19,575 bases of DNA. Origin: Dictyoglomaceae bacterium (lineage in GTDB: Bacteria; Dictyoglomota; Dictyoglomia; Dictyoglomales; Dictyoglomaceae). Below, one piece after another: positions 6,861 to 15,154 of the stretch. The DNA is taken from assembly GCA_026417425.1 (NCBI GenBank), contig JAOADF010000046.1, positions 1 to 19,575 of the forward strand, in the 5' to 3' direction. Made by a program: the position numbers and the translations under genes. The number at the start of each line of letters is the position of its first letter. Position 1 is the first letter of the stretch. The notes below the pieces were generated by a model, which had not been told where the DNA came from, made no database searches, and worked only from the letters and a program-made list of their open reading frames with translations.

Positions 6861-7803
6861 TTTTTAAATTATAAACTTTCATTTCCTTTAGAATTTCAGA
6901 AGCTAAATATATAGCTAATTTACCATCCTCCAAGGTTACTAATGGACTTCCACCATTTAGTATACAGTTTACAAAATGCTCCAGTTCTAATCTTAAAGGT
7001 TCTTCTCTTTCTAAAACTGGTGTTTCAATATTTGGTTCAAAAGCCCTCTTAGAGCCATGGGTTATTGTTATGCTTTGATCAATATAATCTACCGATATAA
7101 ATGTTCCATCAATCTCATGGATTTCTAATTTTCGTAATTTTTTAGAGCTCAATCTACTTGCAGTTAAGCTTGCTGTCATTCCATTTTCAAAAAGAATATT
7201 AACATGAGCAAAATCCTCATAGGATGTATAGAGAGAATATCCTGTTGCTTGAATATCCTTTATTTTTCTCTCCTTTCCAAGAATATAAAAAAGAATATCT
7301 AAATCATGAATCATCAAATTCATTACCACTCCTATATCCTCTGATCTTCCATCAAAAGTTCCCATTCTGTGAATCTCCAAATAAAATGGATTTTTTATAT
7401 ATTTTTTTAATTCTTGTACCGCAGGATTAAATCTTTCAATATGCCCTACCTGAAAAACTAAATCCTTTCCCGATGCCAGTTCTACCAATTTTTCAGCCTC
7501 CTCCAAGGTCTGAGTTACAGGTTTTTCTACAAATATATGGACCCCTTTTTCTAAAAATTCCTTTGCAATTTTAAAATGGGTAGATGTAGGAGTAACTATA
7601 CTCACTGCTTCCACTTTGTCCAATAGATCTCTATAATCCTTAGTATAAAAGGGAACCTGATACAAGGAAGCCATTTCTCTTACCCTTACTTCATTTATAT
7701 CCGCTATTCCTACAAGTTCTACATGGAGAAGTTCACTAAAAATTCTTACATGATGCTGTCCTAGATATCCCACCCCTACTACCCCAACTTTTATTTTCCT
7801 CAT
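6841..7803 (-). CDS. Gfo/Idh/MocA family sugar dehydrogenase, possibly GnnA-like
   Basis: A 320-residue NAD(P)-dependent oxidoreductase. The Rossmann dinucleotide motif GVVGVGYLGQHHV is at 7-19, the family EKP with its conserved Lys94 at 93-95, GHIERFNPAV at 120-129, and the MIHDLDI segment with His166 at 164-170. In some Gram-negatives a relative, GnnA, sits between lpxA and lpxB and oxidises UDP-GlcNAc at C3. The aminotransferase GnnB then makes a 3-amino sugar for amide-linked lipid A. Context and the GHIERFNP block favour a nucleotide-sugar substrate here, but no GnnB is in the window, so the reaction is unproven. I start at the ATG at 7803: it overlaps the msbA stop as ATGA and has a good Shine-Dalgarno. 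The frame is open ten codons further upstream, but that extension lies inside msbA. Confidence 0.87.
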   Translation of the reverse strand: MRKIKVGVVGVGYLGQHHVRIFSELLHVELVGIADINEVRVREMASLYQVPFYTKDYRDLLDKVEAVSIVTPTSTHFKIAKEFLEKGVHIFVEKPVTQTLEEAEKLVELASGKDLVFQVGHIERFNPAVQELKKYIKNPFYLEIHRMGTFDGRSEDIGVVMNLMIHDLDILFYILGKERKIKDIQATGYSLYTSYEDFAHVNILFENGMTASLTASRLSSKKLRKLEIHEIDGTFISVDYIDQSITITHGSKRAFEPNIETPVLEREEPLRLELEHFVNCILNGGSPLVTLEDGKLAIYLASEILKEMKVYNLKNASLYK

Positions 7804-9536
7804 ATCCTCACCTCTCCTTCTTCCAATTGCCAATGAATAATTCTTGCATACACCCCTTTTTTATTTAACAAATCCTCATGATTTCCTTCTTCTACAATTT
7901 CTCCCTGATCTAAAACTATAATTCTATTCACTTTTCTAATAGTAGATAATCTATGAGCAATAATAAGAGTAGTTTTTTGTTTTGTTAATTCCTCTAAGGC
8001 TTCTTGTATTAAGGCTTCAGATTCTGAATCTAATGAGGATGTAGCTTCATCTAAAATAATCAATCTTGGATTGTGTAGTATAATTCTTGCTATAGCTATT
8101 CTTTGTGCTTGCCCTCCAGAGAGTCCAGCTCCTCCTTCTCCAATTATAGTATCGTATCCTTGAGGAAGAGAAATTATAAAATCATGAGCTCTTGCCATTT
8201 TCGATGCATTAATAATTTCTTCTAAGGTTGCATTAGGTCTACTGTATGAAATATTCTCTTTTACAGTTCCATGGAAGATTATAGTTTCTTGGGTTACAAA
8301 TCCAATTTGATTCCTTAAAGAACCTAATTTTACTTCTCTTACATCGTAACCATCTATCTTTACCTTTCCATGGGTGGGATCTATAAATCGTGGAATAAGA
8401 TTCACCAAAGATGTTTTTCCAGCCCCACTAATACCTACAATAGCAATTTTTTCTCCGGGATGAATCTTCAAGTTTATATTTTTTAAAGCCCAATTTTTAT
8501 TATCATAAGTAAAATAAACATCTTCAAACTCTACTAAACCTTTTATTGGTGGCAAAACCTTTGCATTTGGAAATTCTAAAACATCTTTTCCTTGATCTAA
8601 GATCTCAAATATTCTCTCAAAGGATGCAGAAGCCTGCTTTATACCAGAAAAAACTCTAAGAAGGGTAGTTGCAGGGTCTAATGCCATTCCCACATAAGTC
8701 AAAAAGGCAATAAAGGAGCCAAGGGTTAGCTGATTTTGAGCAATTTTTCGTCCTCCTAACCATATTAGAAAAACTATAGCAAGGGCGCTTAAAAAACTTG
8801 CGAGGGGAATTTGAGTAGCAGTTAGCTGCGCAATTTTTATATTTCTCCAGAAATTTTTTTCATTCTCTCTTTTAAATTTATTTATCTCATCTTCCTCCTT
8901 TACAAATATTCTAACTATCCTTGCTCCTCTAATACTTTCTTGTATAATTGTGGTAAGATCAGCAATTTTTTTCTGCACTGCAAGAGACCATTTTTGAATT
9001 TCTTTCCCTATACCTGAAACAGAGATTACAAAAAGGGGAATTATAATAAATGTTGCTAAAGCTAACTGCCAATGGGAAAAAATAAGAATCAAAGTGATTC
9101 CTATAAGTAGAATAATAGAATAGAAAAGATCTGATAAACTTGATAGAAAAGAGGTTTGAATAAGTTGAGTATCCTGAATGGTTCTAGATATTAACTCACT
9201 ACTAGACCATTTGTTAAAATATTCTAAAGAGAGATACTGAATTTTTGAAAATAATCTATTTCTTAAATCCGCTACTAATCTATGCCCTACAAAGGATAAA
9301 AGGTATATTTGTCCATATAAGAATAAACTTCTTAAAAAAAGTAATCCTACAATAATCAATGCAATTTTATTAAGAGAAGATAAATCCTTAGTCTTATTTA
9401 GATGATCAATAAGTTCACCTATAAATTTAGGAGCATATAATTGGGTAGAGTTTACTATTAAGATACATAAAAATCCACCTAAAAGATACAAGAAATTTGG
9501 TTTTAATAATTTAAAAATCCTTCTCCAATATTTCAT
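7800..9536 (-). CDS. msbA: MsbA-type lipid A/glycolipid ABC exporter
   Basis: A fused half-transporter of 578 residues that, as a homodimer, would flip lipid A-core across the inner membrane using ATP. Six membrane segments lie in the first 300 residues (about 16-30, 56-80, 132-153, 157-175, 247-261, 273-290). The ATPase follows: Walker A GISGAGKT (368-375), Q-loop Gln416, signature LSGGQ (472-476), Walker B LIILDEA (492-498) and His528. Many ABC exporters look alike by sequence; the MsbA call rests on its place directly after lpxB-type genes. The start is the ATG at 9536, with GGAGTG six bases upstream. A GTG at 9545 would sit inside that Shine-Dalgarno. It overlaps the upstream glycosyltransferase gene by 26 bases and the next gene by ATGA. 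Confidence 0.85.
   Translation of the reverse strand: MKYWRRIFKLLKPNFLYLLGGFLCILIVNSTQLYAPKFIGELIDHLNKTKDLSSLNKIALIIVGLLFLRSLFLYGQIYLLSFVGHRLVADLRNRLFSKIQYLSLEYFNKWSSSELISRTIQDTQLIQTSFLSSLSDLFYSIILLIGITLILIFSHWQLALATFIIIPLFVISVSGIGKEIQKWSLAVQKKIADLTTIIQESIRGARIVRIFVKEEDEINKFKRENEKNFWRNIKIAQLTATQIPLASFLSALAIVFLIWLGGRKIAQNQLTLGSFIAFLTYVGMALDPATTLLRVFSGIKQASASFERIFEILDQGKDVLEFPNAKVLPPIKGLVEFEDVYFTYDNKNWALKNINLKIHPGEKIAIVGISGAGKTSLVNLIPRFIDPTHGKVKIDGYDVREVKLGSLRNQIGFVTQETIIFHGTVKENISYSRPNATLEEIINASKMARAHDFIISLPQGYDTIIGEGGAGLSGGQAQRIAIARIILHNPRLIILDEATSSLDSESEALIQEALEELTKQKTTLIIAHRLSTIRKVNRIIVLDQGEIVEEGNHEDLLNKKGVYARIIHWQLEEGEVRI
7806..7819 (-). promoter_or_regulatory. Shine-Dalgarno fixing the Gfo/Idh start
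   Basis: The minus strand reads AAGGAGAGGTGAGG before AT-ATG 7803. The AGGTG block (7813-7809) is 5 bases from the ATG. With the ATGA overlap, this decides for the short N-terminus. Confidence 0.75.
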
Positions 9537-10614
9537 AAATATCACTCCATATGATCTCAGAGGGATATGTACAAATTTCAGGGATTATTTCTATTAAATC
9601 TCCATGTATCTTTTCTATTAATTCTCTATTATCCATAATTTTCAAAATATATTTTATCACTTTTTTAAAATCAAATCTCCCAATTATCTCTGGAACCACT
9701 CCAGGTTTATACTTGTTAGGAAGAGCTAAATATGAATTCTTTTTTAAATAGATATTAATTAATAAATTTCGAACCTTTCCTTTTATAAAATTCGCGAAAC
9801 CTTCCATAGGTAAATATTCAGGTCTATGAAGAGGTAATAAAACCAACATGGGAATTCCTGAGTATCCCAATTGTAATGTGGTTGTTCCGGGAAGGGTAAT
9901 AGCAAATAAAAAGTTATTCACTTGTTTTTTCCAATCCCTTAAAACTTCTATTTCTACGGGTAAATCTCTCAACAATGGATATAACCTCATGAGAATTTTT
10001 TCTGTAATATCCCTCCTTAAAAATTGAGAAAGAAATATGGTAAATTGAAGTTCAGGATAAAACTTACAAATTTCCTTTATTAAAGCCAAATAAAAAGGAA
10101 GATAAAATCTCAATGCATAATCTCTGCTTCCCGGAAAAAGTGCAACTCTATTACTTTTCTTTGAAAAGGCATATCTATTAAGATTCTCAAATCTTAATTC
10201 TCCAACATATTTTATTTTTGGATCCTTTAAATCCTTAGAAGAATATATATTTTTATAAAGAAAAAGCCAAGAATATTTCTTCTCCACATATGCAATAGAG
10301 AAGGATCTCCAGATTTTTCCTAACACTCCATTAAAAAATAAATCCCCTCCCAGATGAAAAATTATATTTTTATTCTTTGGTTTATAAATAAAGTTCTCCC
10401 AATATTTATTAGAAGATATAATTTCTTTAAAAAAATTAAATTCCTCTAAAACTCGTTTTTCCTCTCCTGTTGCAAATTGACAAGGAACTAAAATAGTATA
10501 AAAATTTATATTTTTTACCCAATCCAAATCCCTTTCTTTTATCCAACTAATTAAAGGATACAACCAACCAGAAATTTCTCCAGGTCCATTTATAATAAAA
10601 TAAAAATCAAACAT
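9511..10614 (-). CDS. Second LpxB-like glycosyltransferase family protein
   Basis: A 367-residue relative of LpxB in its own subfamily. It opens with IINGPGEISGWLYPLI (8-22), a counterpart of LpxB's VGEISGD block. It then has LVPCQFATGEE (42-52) and HLGGDLFF (87-94), which I recognise from cyanobacterial proteins of this kind. The C-terminal half keeps the donor-side loops FPGSRDYALRF (160-170) and LPGTTTLQLGYSGIP (241-255). The APQYWLWG loop of true LpxB is absent. It is probably a cytoplasmic or membrane-peripheral GT-B glycosyltransferase, or an LpxB homologue with another substrate; the substrate cannot be told from the sequence. It overlaps lpxB by 8 bases and msbA by 26, so it is made together with the lipid A enzymes. 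Confidence 0.78.
   Translation of the reverse strand: MFDFYFIINGPGEISGWLYPLISWIKERDLDWVKNINFYTILVPCQFATGEEKRVLEEFNFFKEIISSNKYWENFIYKPKNKNIIFHLGGDLFFNGVLGKIWRSFSIAYVEKKYSWLFLYKNIYSSKDLKDPKIKYVGELRFENLNRYAFSKKSNRVALFPGSRDYALRFYLPFYLALIKEICKFYPELQFTIFLSQFLRRDITEKILMRLYPLLRDLPVEIEVLRDWKKQVNNFLFAITLPGTTTLQLGYSGIPMLVLLPLHRPEYLPMEGFANFIKGKVRNLLINIYLKKNSYLALPNKYKPGVVPEIIGRFDFKKVIKYILKIMDNRELIEKIHGDLIEIIPEICTYPSEIIWSDIYEILEKDF
9541..9548 (-). promoter_or_regulatory. Shine-Dalgarno deciding the msbA start
   Basis: GGAGTGAT precedes ATG 9536, with six bases between GGAGTG and the ATG. The alternative GTG codon (9545-9543) is part of this element, so it is unlikely to be the start. Confidence 0.65.
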
Positions 10615-11704
10615 AATTTTTACTCAAAATAAATTGAGCAATTCTATCAAGAACCCCTTTTTCTCCTAGAGAAGATACAACCTTTTTTAAATCTGAAAGC
10701 ATTTCTTCTCTTCCCTTAGAATTATTAATAAAATCTTCTATATCGCTAATTACTTTATCTATATTAATTTTTTGCACATATTCTGGATAAATTTCCTTTC
10801 CTGACAATATATTAGGAAGGGATATATATTTATGATGAACCAATTTTTTCCCGATATAGTAGGTTAATTTTGAAATTTTATAGAATACAAATAGAGGACA
10901 ATAAAGAAGACTTGCTTCTAAGGTTACAGTTCCTGAAGATGCCAATGCAAAATTTACCCTTTGTAGTACTTTATGGCTTTCTTTACCTGATAATAATTCT
11001 ATATTTAAACTATTATCTATATATTTTTTTAATAATGAAAAGAATTGATCTGAGGCAAGGGGTAATAAAAATTTAAAACCCTTTTTAGAAAAATAATTAG
11101 CAATTTTCATAAATAAAGGAGTAAGTTTACCAATTTCTTGTTTCCTACTTCCTGGAAAAATTCCTATTAAATAATCTTCTCTTTTTTGGGGCTCTAAATT
11201 AGAAAGATAATCTACTAAGGGATGACCAAAGAAGGAAACTTTGTTAGTATATTTTCTATATATTTCGTATTCTTGGGGAAAGACACTTATAATCCAATTT
11301 AGATATTTTGAAACCTCATAGGCATTTTCTCTCTTTCCCCATAACCAATACTGAGGGGCAAAATAATATATTGTTGGAATACCTAAATTTTTAGCTTTTT
11401 TTGCAAGAGGAATATTAAATCCTTGAAAATCTATAAGAATTATAAGATCTGGTTTCTCTTTTTCCAAAATTTTTTCGATTTTATTTAAAAGTTTCAAAAA
11501 CATAGGAATATAAGGAATAGGCTCTATAAAGCCAACAGTGCTAAATCTTGTCACATTTGCTATTAAATCGAAACCTTCCTCTTTCATCCTTTCTCCACCT
11601 AAACCAAAGAGGGAAAGATTTGAGTTATATTTTTTTAAAGCTTTAATTAAATAAGCACCATGAATATCTCCTGATATTTCTCCCACAGAAAACATGATCT
11701 TCAT
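10607..11704 (-). CDS. lpxB: Lipid-A-disaccharide synthase
   Basis: Joins UDP-2,3-diacylglucosamine and 2,3-diacylglucosamine 1-phosphate to form the beta-1,6 disaccharide of lipid A, on the inner face of the membrane. The 365-residue protein carries the family's blocks in order: SVGEISGD (6-13), FGLGGERM (33-40), LIDFQGFN (90-97), YFAPQYWLWG (114-123, the SPSVWAWR-like loop), FFGHPLVD (158-165), GIFPGSRKQEI (181-191), SSGTVTLEA (256-264) and SLPNIL (295-300). Length is typical. Its ATG overlaps the lpxA stop as ATGA and follows a GGAGGAG Shine-Dalgarno, and its end overlaps the next LpxB-like gene by 8 bases. Of the three LpxB-like proteins here this is the canonical one. Confidence 0.96.
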   Translation of the reverse strand: MKIMFSVGEISGDIHGAYLIKALKKYNSNLSLFGLGGERMKEEGFDLIANVTRFSTVGFIEPIPYIPMFLKLLNKIEKILEKEKPDLIILIDFQGFNIPLAKKAKNLGIPTIYYFAPQYWLWGKRENAYEVSKYLNWIISVFPQEYEIYRKYTNKVSFFGHPLVDYLSNLEPQKREDYLIGIFPGSRKQEIGKLTPLFMKIANYFSKKGFKFLLPLASDQFFSLLKKYIDNSLNIELLSGKESHKVLQRVNFALASSGTVTLEASLLYCPLFVFYKISKLTYYIGKKLVHHKYISLPNILSGKEIYPEYVQKINIDKVISDIEDFINNSKGREEMLSDLKKVVSSLGEKGVLDRIAQFILSKNYV

Positions 11705-12498
11705 TCTTCAATTCTCCTCCATACTGCTGAAGTTATTCCCCTTTTTGAGTTTTTAATAAATTCCAAAATCTCCTTTGCTTCTTCTTCCTCAAATTCTGAA
11801 ATTTTTTTGATCCTTTCTTCAAAGGAAAGGTTAGAATATAGAATGTGAAAAAATTTTTTTATAAGATTTCTTTTATGTAAGGAAAAATTTGCTCTCTTTA
11901 ATCCTACAGTATTAATACCATATACTCTTGCAGGGTTTCCATCTACTAAGGCATAAGGTGGAACATCCTTTACAACTTTTGTTAATCCTCCTATCATAGC
12001 TAATTTTCCAATTCTTACAAATTGATGAATTCCCACAAGACCACTAATAAATGCTTGATCATCAATTTCCACATAACCTCCAATTTGAGCTCCATTAGCT
12101 ATGATTACCTTTTTACCTAATTTTACATTATGAGCTAAATGAGCATATGCCATAATATAACAATCGTCTCTGATTATAGTAGCATTTCCCTCACCACTTG
12201 CCCTATGGATTACACAATATTCTCTTATAACAACATTATTACCAATTATTAAAAAACTTTTTTCTCCTTTAAAATTTAAATCCTGAGGTAAATCTCCTAA
12301 AATAACTCCAGAATGAATATGGCAATTCTCTCCGATAATAGTTCCTTCCTTTAAAACCACATTATTCTCTATCTTTGTGTTATTTCCTATTCTTACCCCT
12401 TTATCTATAAAAGTAAAGGGACCTATCTCTACATTTTCTCCAATTTCAGAAGAAGGATGAATAAAAATTGTATTCTTATAATTATTATCCCAAGGCAA
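11701..12498 (-). CDS. lpxA: UDP-N-acetylglucosamine acyltransferase
   Basis: First enzyme of lipid A synthesis: transfers a hydroxyacyl chain from acyl carrier protein to position 3 of UDP-GlcNAc (or an amino analogue). The 265 residues form a left-handed beta helix of hexapeptide repeats (about 12-180) and a helical C-terminal domain (about 195-265). AHLAHNVKLG carries His120 and the catalytic-position His123 (E. coli His125). HQFVRIGKLAMIGG ends at Gly171, aligned with E. coli Gly173 of the hydrocarbon ruler, which would permit long acyl chains (inference). No ATG lies near the expected N-terminus. A TTG at 12498 with GAGGT five bases upstream fits best, overlapping fabZ by 14 bases. Its stop overlaps lpxB as ATGA. 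Confidence 0.95.
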   Translation of the reverse strand: MPWDNNYKNTIFIHPSSEIGENVEIGPFTFIDKGVRIGNNTKIENNVVLKEGTIIGENCHIHSGVILGDLPQDLNFKGEKSFLIIGNNVVIREYCVIHRASGEGNATIIRDDCYIMAYAHLAHNVKLGKKVIIANGAQIGGYVEIDDQAFISGLVGIHQFVRIGKLAMIGGLTKVVKDVPPYALVDGNPARVYGINTVGLKRANFSLHKRNLIKKFFHILYSNLSFEERIKKISEFEEEEAKEILEFIKNSKRGITSAVWRRIEE

Positions 12499-12907
12499 GG
12501 GTTACCTCACCACCTGCTACAATATCATTATCTACTTTTGCTACTCCATCAAATTTAAAAATATTTTTTAAGCTTTGTTTTAATTTTACTTCTAATATTA
12601 AAGTATCACCTGGAAGTACCTGTTTTTTAAATTTCATATTATTTACACCAGTAAGATAAGCAAAGTAATTTTTACCTTCTTCAGCATAAGAGAGAAATAT
12701 AAGAATTCCAGCAGATTGTGCCAAAGCTTCAATTATTAAAACACCTGGCATTACAGGCTTTTCAGGAAAATGTCCTATAAAAAAAGGTTCATTAATAGAT
12801 ACATTTTTTAATGTTTTGATACTTTCTCCTTTTTTTAATTCTAAAACTCTATCTATCATTAGAAAAGGATATCTGTGGGGAAGAATTCTAAAGATATCTA
12901 TATTCAT
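12485..12907 (-). CDS. fabZ: 3-hydroxyacyl-ACP dehydratase
   Basis: Dehydrates (3R)-hydroxyacyl-ACP in fatty acid elongation. It competes with LpxA and LpxD for the same hydroxyacyl-ACP pool, which explains its frequent place among lpx genes. The 140-residue hotdog-fold protein shows ILPHRYPFLMIDRV (8-21), the catalytic His46 in GHFPEKPVMPGV (45-56), the catalytic Glu60 in LIIEALAQ (57-64) and the substrate-side MKFKKQVLPGD (91-101). Length is normal. The ATG overlaps the lpxC stop by four bases (ATGA), so the LpxC and FabZ products are translationally linked. It is separate from lpxC here, whereas some diderm bacteria carry an LpxC-FabZ fusion. Confidence 0.96.
   Translation of the reverse strand: MNIDIFRILPHRYPFLMIDRVLELKKGESIKTLKNVSINEPFFIGHFPEKPVMPGVLIIEALAQSAGILIFLSYAEEGKNYFAYLTGVNNMKFKKQVLPGDTLILEVKLKQSLKNIFKFDGVAKVDNDIVAGGEVTLALG
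12504..12508 (-). promoter_or_regulatory. Shine-Dalgarno deciding the TTG start of lpxA
   Basis: GAGGT lies 5 bases before TTG 12498, inside the last codons of fabZ. No ATG or GTG is available near the conserved IHPSSEIGENV start of the LpxA fold, so this element supports the TTG. Confidence 0.6.
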
Positions 12908-13734
12908 CCATAATTCCCCCTTAAGAGTTTCTCTTGTGAAAGCCTCTTCATGATTTTTACATGAAGAGCATGTCCTGAGGAAAGGGAATATATCTTTGCT
13001 TGTAAATATCCACCAAGTAAGGAAAAATCTCCTATTATATCAAGAATTTTATGTCTTACAGGCTCATCTAAGGATCTTGGCTCATTTTCATATCCATCAG
13101 GTCCAACTAAAAGGGCATTTTCTAAACTTGCACCCTTTATTAATCCTTTTCTTCTTAACTCTTCTATTTCATACCAAAAACCAAAAGTTCTTGCAAAAGC
13201 AATTTCCCTTTCATAATTATCCAAATTTTGAAAAATATATTTTTGCCAATAAAGAATTGTATGAGGAAAAGATATTACAGAGATTACAGAAAAAGAAGAA
13301 GAGGGAAAAAGAAGAATTAATCCTTTTCCCTCCCTCTCATATATTGGTCTTTCTATGCTATATATTTTTAAAGGAAAATCTTGTTGTAAAATCTCAGCTT
13401 TTTTAATAATACTTATCCAAGGAAGAGAACTTCCATCAAAAATAGGAATTTCTTCTCCTTTTACCACGATAAATAGATTAGAGAGCTTCAGGCCATAAAT
13501 CGCAGATAAAAGGTGTTCAACAGTCATTATTTTTACATTATCCTTACCTAAGGTGATTCCACGATGGGTATCTATAACATAATCTATTAATGCAGGAATT
13601 TCTTCATCATTTTTAATAAAAATTATCCCCTTATTTTCTGGTGCCTTTAAAAAAAATATTTCTGATTCCTTACCAGAATGAAGTCCATAACCCTTTATTT
13701 TAGTTTCTCTTTTTATAGTCCTTTGTAAATTCAT
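12904..13734 (-). CDS. lpxC: UDP-3-O-acyl-N-acetylglucosamine deacetylase
   Basis: Zinc amidase that removes the N-acetyl group and commits the cell to lipid A. In the 276 residues the motif VEHLLSAI (72-79) gives Glu73 and zinc ligand His74. RHKILDIIGDFSLLG (227-241) gives His228, Lys229, zinc ligand Asp232 and Asp236. SGHALHVK (253-260) gives His255. TVEH, GLHSG (17-21) and ARTFGF (181-186) are further family blocks. All catalytic and metal positions known from E. coli LpxC are kept, so the enzyme should be active. The chain is somewhat shorter than E. coli LpxC (305). The ATG directly follows the lpxD stop, and the stop overlaps fabZ as ATGA. Confidence 0.96.
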   Translation of the reverse strand: MNLQRTIKRETKIKGYGLHSGKESEIFFLKAPENKGIIFIKNDEEIPALIDYVIDTHRGITLGKDNVKIMTVEHLLSAIYGLKLSNLFIVVKGEEIPIFDGSSLPWISIIKKAEILQQDFPLKIYSIERPIYEREGKGLILLFPSSSFSVISVISFPHTILYWQKYIFQNLDNYEREIAFARTFGFWYEIEELRRKGLIKGASLENALLVGPDGYENEPRSLDEPVRHKILDIIGDFSLLGGYLQAKIYSLSSGHALHVKIMKRLSQEKLLRGNYG

Positions 13735-14715
13735 TTACAATTTTTTAATTTTTTCCCAAATTTCAGGAAGTCTTCGCAATAAAGCTTGCCATTTTAATTC
13801 TTCTCTATGAGATCTTGCAGGAAATCCAGAAACTATAGAATTATCAGGAATATCCTTTGTTACACCTGCCCTCCCCATGATTATAACTCCATTTCCTACT
13901 TTGACATGATCAGAAATTCCACTTTGCCCTGCAATAATAACATTATTTCCTATTTCACTACTTCCCGCAATTCCACTTTGTCCCACTATAATACAATTTT
14001 TTCCGATTTTTACATTATGAGCTATGGTTACAAGATTATCTATCTTTGTTCCCTTTCCTATTCTTGTCTCACCTAAGGTCCCCCTATCAATGGTACAATT
14101 AGCACCAATTTCCACATCATCTTCTATAACAACCTTTCCTACATGAGGAATCTTAACATGATTTTTTCCATCCCAAACATATCCAAAACCATCACTACCT
14201 ATAACACATCCCGAATGAATAATGACATTATTACCTATATAACAATAATCATATATGGAAACCTTAGGATATACAATACAATTTTCTCCAATAATTACAT
14301 TGTTTCCTATAACAACTCCTGAGCCAATTTTTGTCCCACTTCCAATTTTAACATTATTCCCAATAACAGAATAAGCCCCAATCCCCACTTTATCTTCAAT
14401 TTTTGTATTTTCTCCTAGGATTACTGTAGGATGTATTTCCTCTGGATAAGTATGCCAATCAAAATATTTTAAAATTTTTGCCATTGCAAGCTTAGGATTC
14501 TCAACTAACACAATAGATTTATTAGATATAAACTCAACTTTAGGAATAACAAGAGCTCGAGCCTTGGTCTTTTCTGCCTCAAAAAGATCTTTCTCATTAA
14601 AAACAAAGATTAAATCATTTTCTCCTACCTCTTTCCAATCGGATACCTTCTCTATCCAGCAATTTTCTCCCCTAAGTTCGCCCTCTATTATCTCAGAAAT
14701 TTCTTTCAACCACAT
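13735..14715 (-). CDS. lpxD: UDP-3-O-acylglucosamine N-acyltransferase
   Basis: Third lipid A step: adds the second hydroxyacyl chain from acyl carrier protein, amide-linked at position 2. The 326 residues comprise an N-terminal uridine-binding domain (about 1-95), a long left-handed beta helix of hexapeptide repeats (about 96-295) and a C-terminal helix (about 303-326). GSDGFGYVW (173-181) and [13 protein letters not shown] (226-238), with catalytic-position His233, are characteristic. The helix coding produces repeated DNA words that resemble a short-repeat array but follow the codons. It starts at ATG 14715 with AGGGAT just upstream, 8 bases after the second OmpH gene, and its stop abuts the lpxC ATG (TAAATG). 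Confidence 0.96.
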   Translation of the reverse strand: MWLKEISEIIEGELRGENCWIEKVSDWKEVGENDLIFVFNEKDLFEAEKTKARALVIPKVEFISNKSIVLVENPKLAMAKILKYFDWHTYPEEIHPTVILGENTKIEDKVGIGAYSVIGNNVKIGSGTKIGSGVVIGNNVIIGENCIVYPKVSIYDYCYIGNNVIIHSGCVIGSDGFGYVWDGKNHVKIPHVGKVVIEDDVEIGANCTIDRGTLGETRIGKGTKIDNLVTIAHNVKIGKNCIIVGQSGIAGSSEIGNNVIIAGQSGISDHVKVGNGVIIMGRAGVTKDIPDNSIVSGFPARSHREELKWQALLRRLPEIWEKIKKL

Positions 14716-14723
14716 ACTAATCC

Positions 14724-15143
14724 CTACTTATTTAGGTTATCTAAAACCTCCTTAGTGATATCTATTCCACCCCAAACTCGAGCACTCTTTTCTAATACTA
14801 CAGTTAAATTTTTAGATTTTGCAACCTTTTCTACTTCAAATAATATCTTCTTTCTCAAGGTATCTCTAATTTTTGCCATAATCTCTCCTAATTCCTTATC
14901 CTTTTCCTTTTTCAATTCATCCAATTTTTTTTGATCCAATCCCTTTTTCTTTGCCTCTTCTATAATTTTATTAATTTCCATCTGTTTCTCTTTAATCTGA
15001 GCCTGCATGTTCTTAGTCTCTTTATAATTACTAAATACCTTTAAATAATCGATATATCCAAAGGAATTACTTTGAGAATATATAAAGCTAAAAACCAGCA
15101 GAATAAGAATAACAAAGAAAAAAATATAGATAATTTTTCCCAT
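14724..15143 (-). CDS. Skp/OmpH-family periplasmic chaperone, copy 2
   Basis: A 139-residue protein of the OmpH/Skp family, which holds unfolded outer-membrane proteins in the periplasm. Residues 4-22 are hydrophobic (signal peptide or anchor; no clear signal peptidase I site, so it may stay anchored). [12 protein letters not shown] (29-40) starts the mature fold. Residues 41-110 are a charged helical hairpin (the tentacles), and [16 protein letters not shown] (115-130) closes the body. The last block is nearly shared with its upstream neighbour, showing they are paralogues. The ATG at 15143 follows AAGGTGAT. It lies 11 bases after copy 1 and 8 before lpxD. The call of family is firm; specific clients are unknown. 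Confidence 0.88.
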   Translation of the reverse strand: MGKIIYIFFFVILILLVFSFIYSQSNSFGYIDYLKVFSNYKETKNMQAQIKEKQMEINKIIEEAKKKGLDQKKLDELKKEKDKELGEIMAKIRDTLRKKILFEVEKVAKSKNLTVVLEKSARVWGGIDITKEVLDNLNK

Positions 15144-15154
15144 AAAAAATCACC

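Noticed and set aside
7804..7833. Ten-residue N-terminal extension of the Gfo/Idh protein
   Set aside because: It lies inside msbA, while the ATG at 7803 has a good Shine-Dalgarno, an ATGA overlap and the normal start of the Rossmann fold.
9543..9545. GTG as the msbA start
   Set aside because: The GTG is part of the GGAGTG Shine-Dalgarno serving the ATG at 9536.
12996..13406. Plus-strand open frame of 136 codons
   Set aside because: It is antisense to lpxC, whose catalytic residues are fully conserved, and its product resembles no family.
13807..14400. Recurring DNA words such as ACATTATTTCCTAT, suggestive of a repeat array
   Set aside because: They are spaced by the codons of the LpxD beta-helix hexapeptides (IGNNV-type); the units are degenerate and have no uniform spacers, so this is not CRISPR or a tandem DNA repeat.
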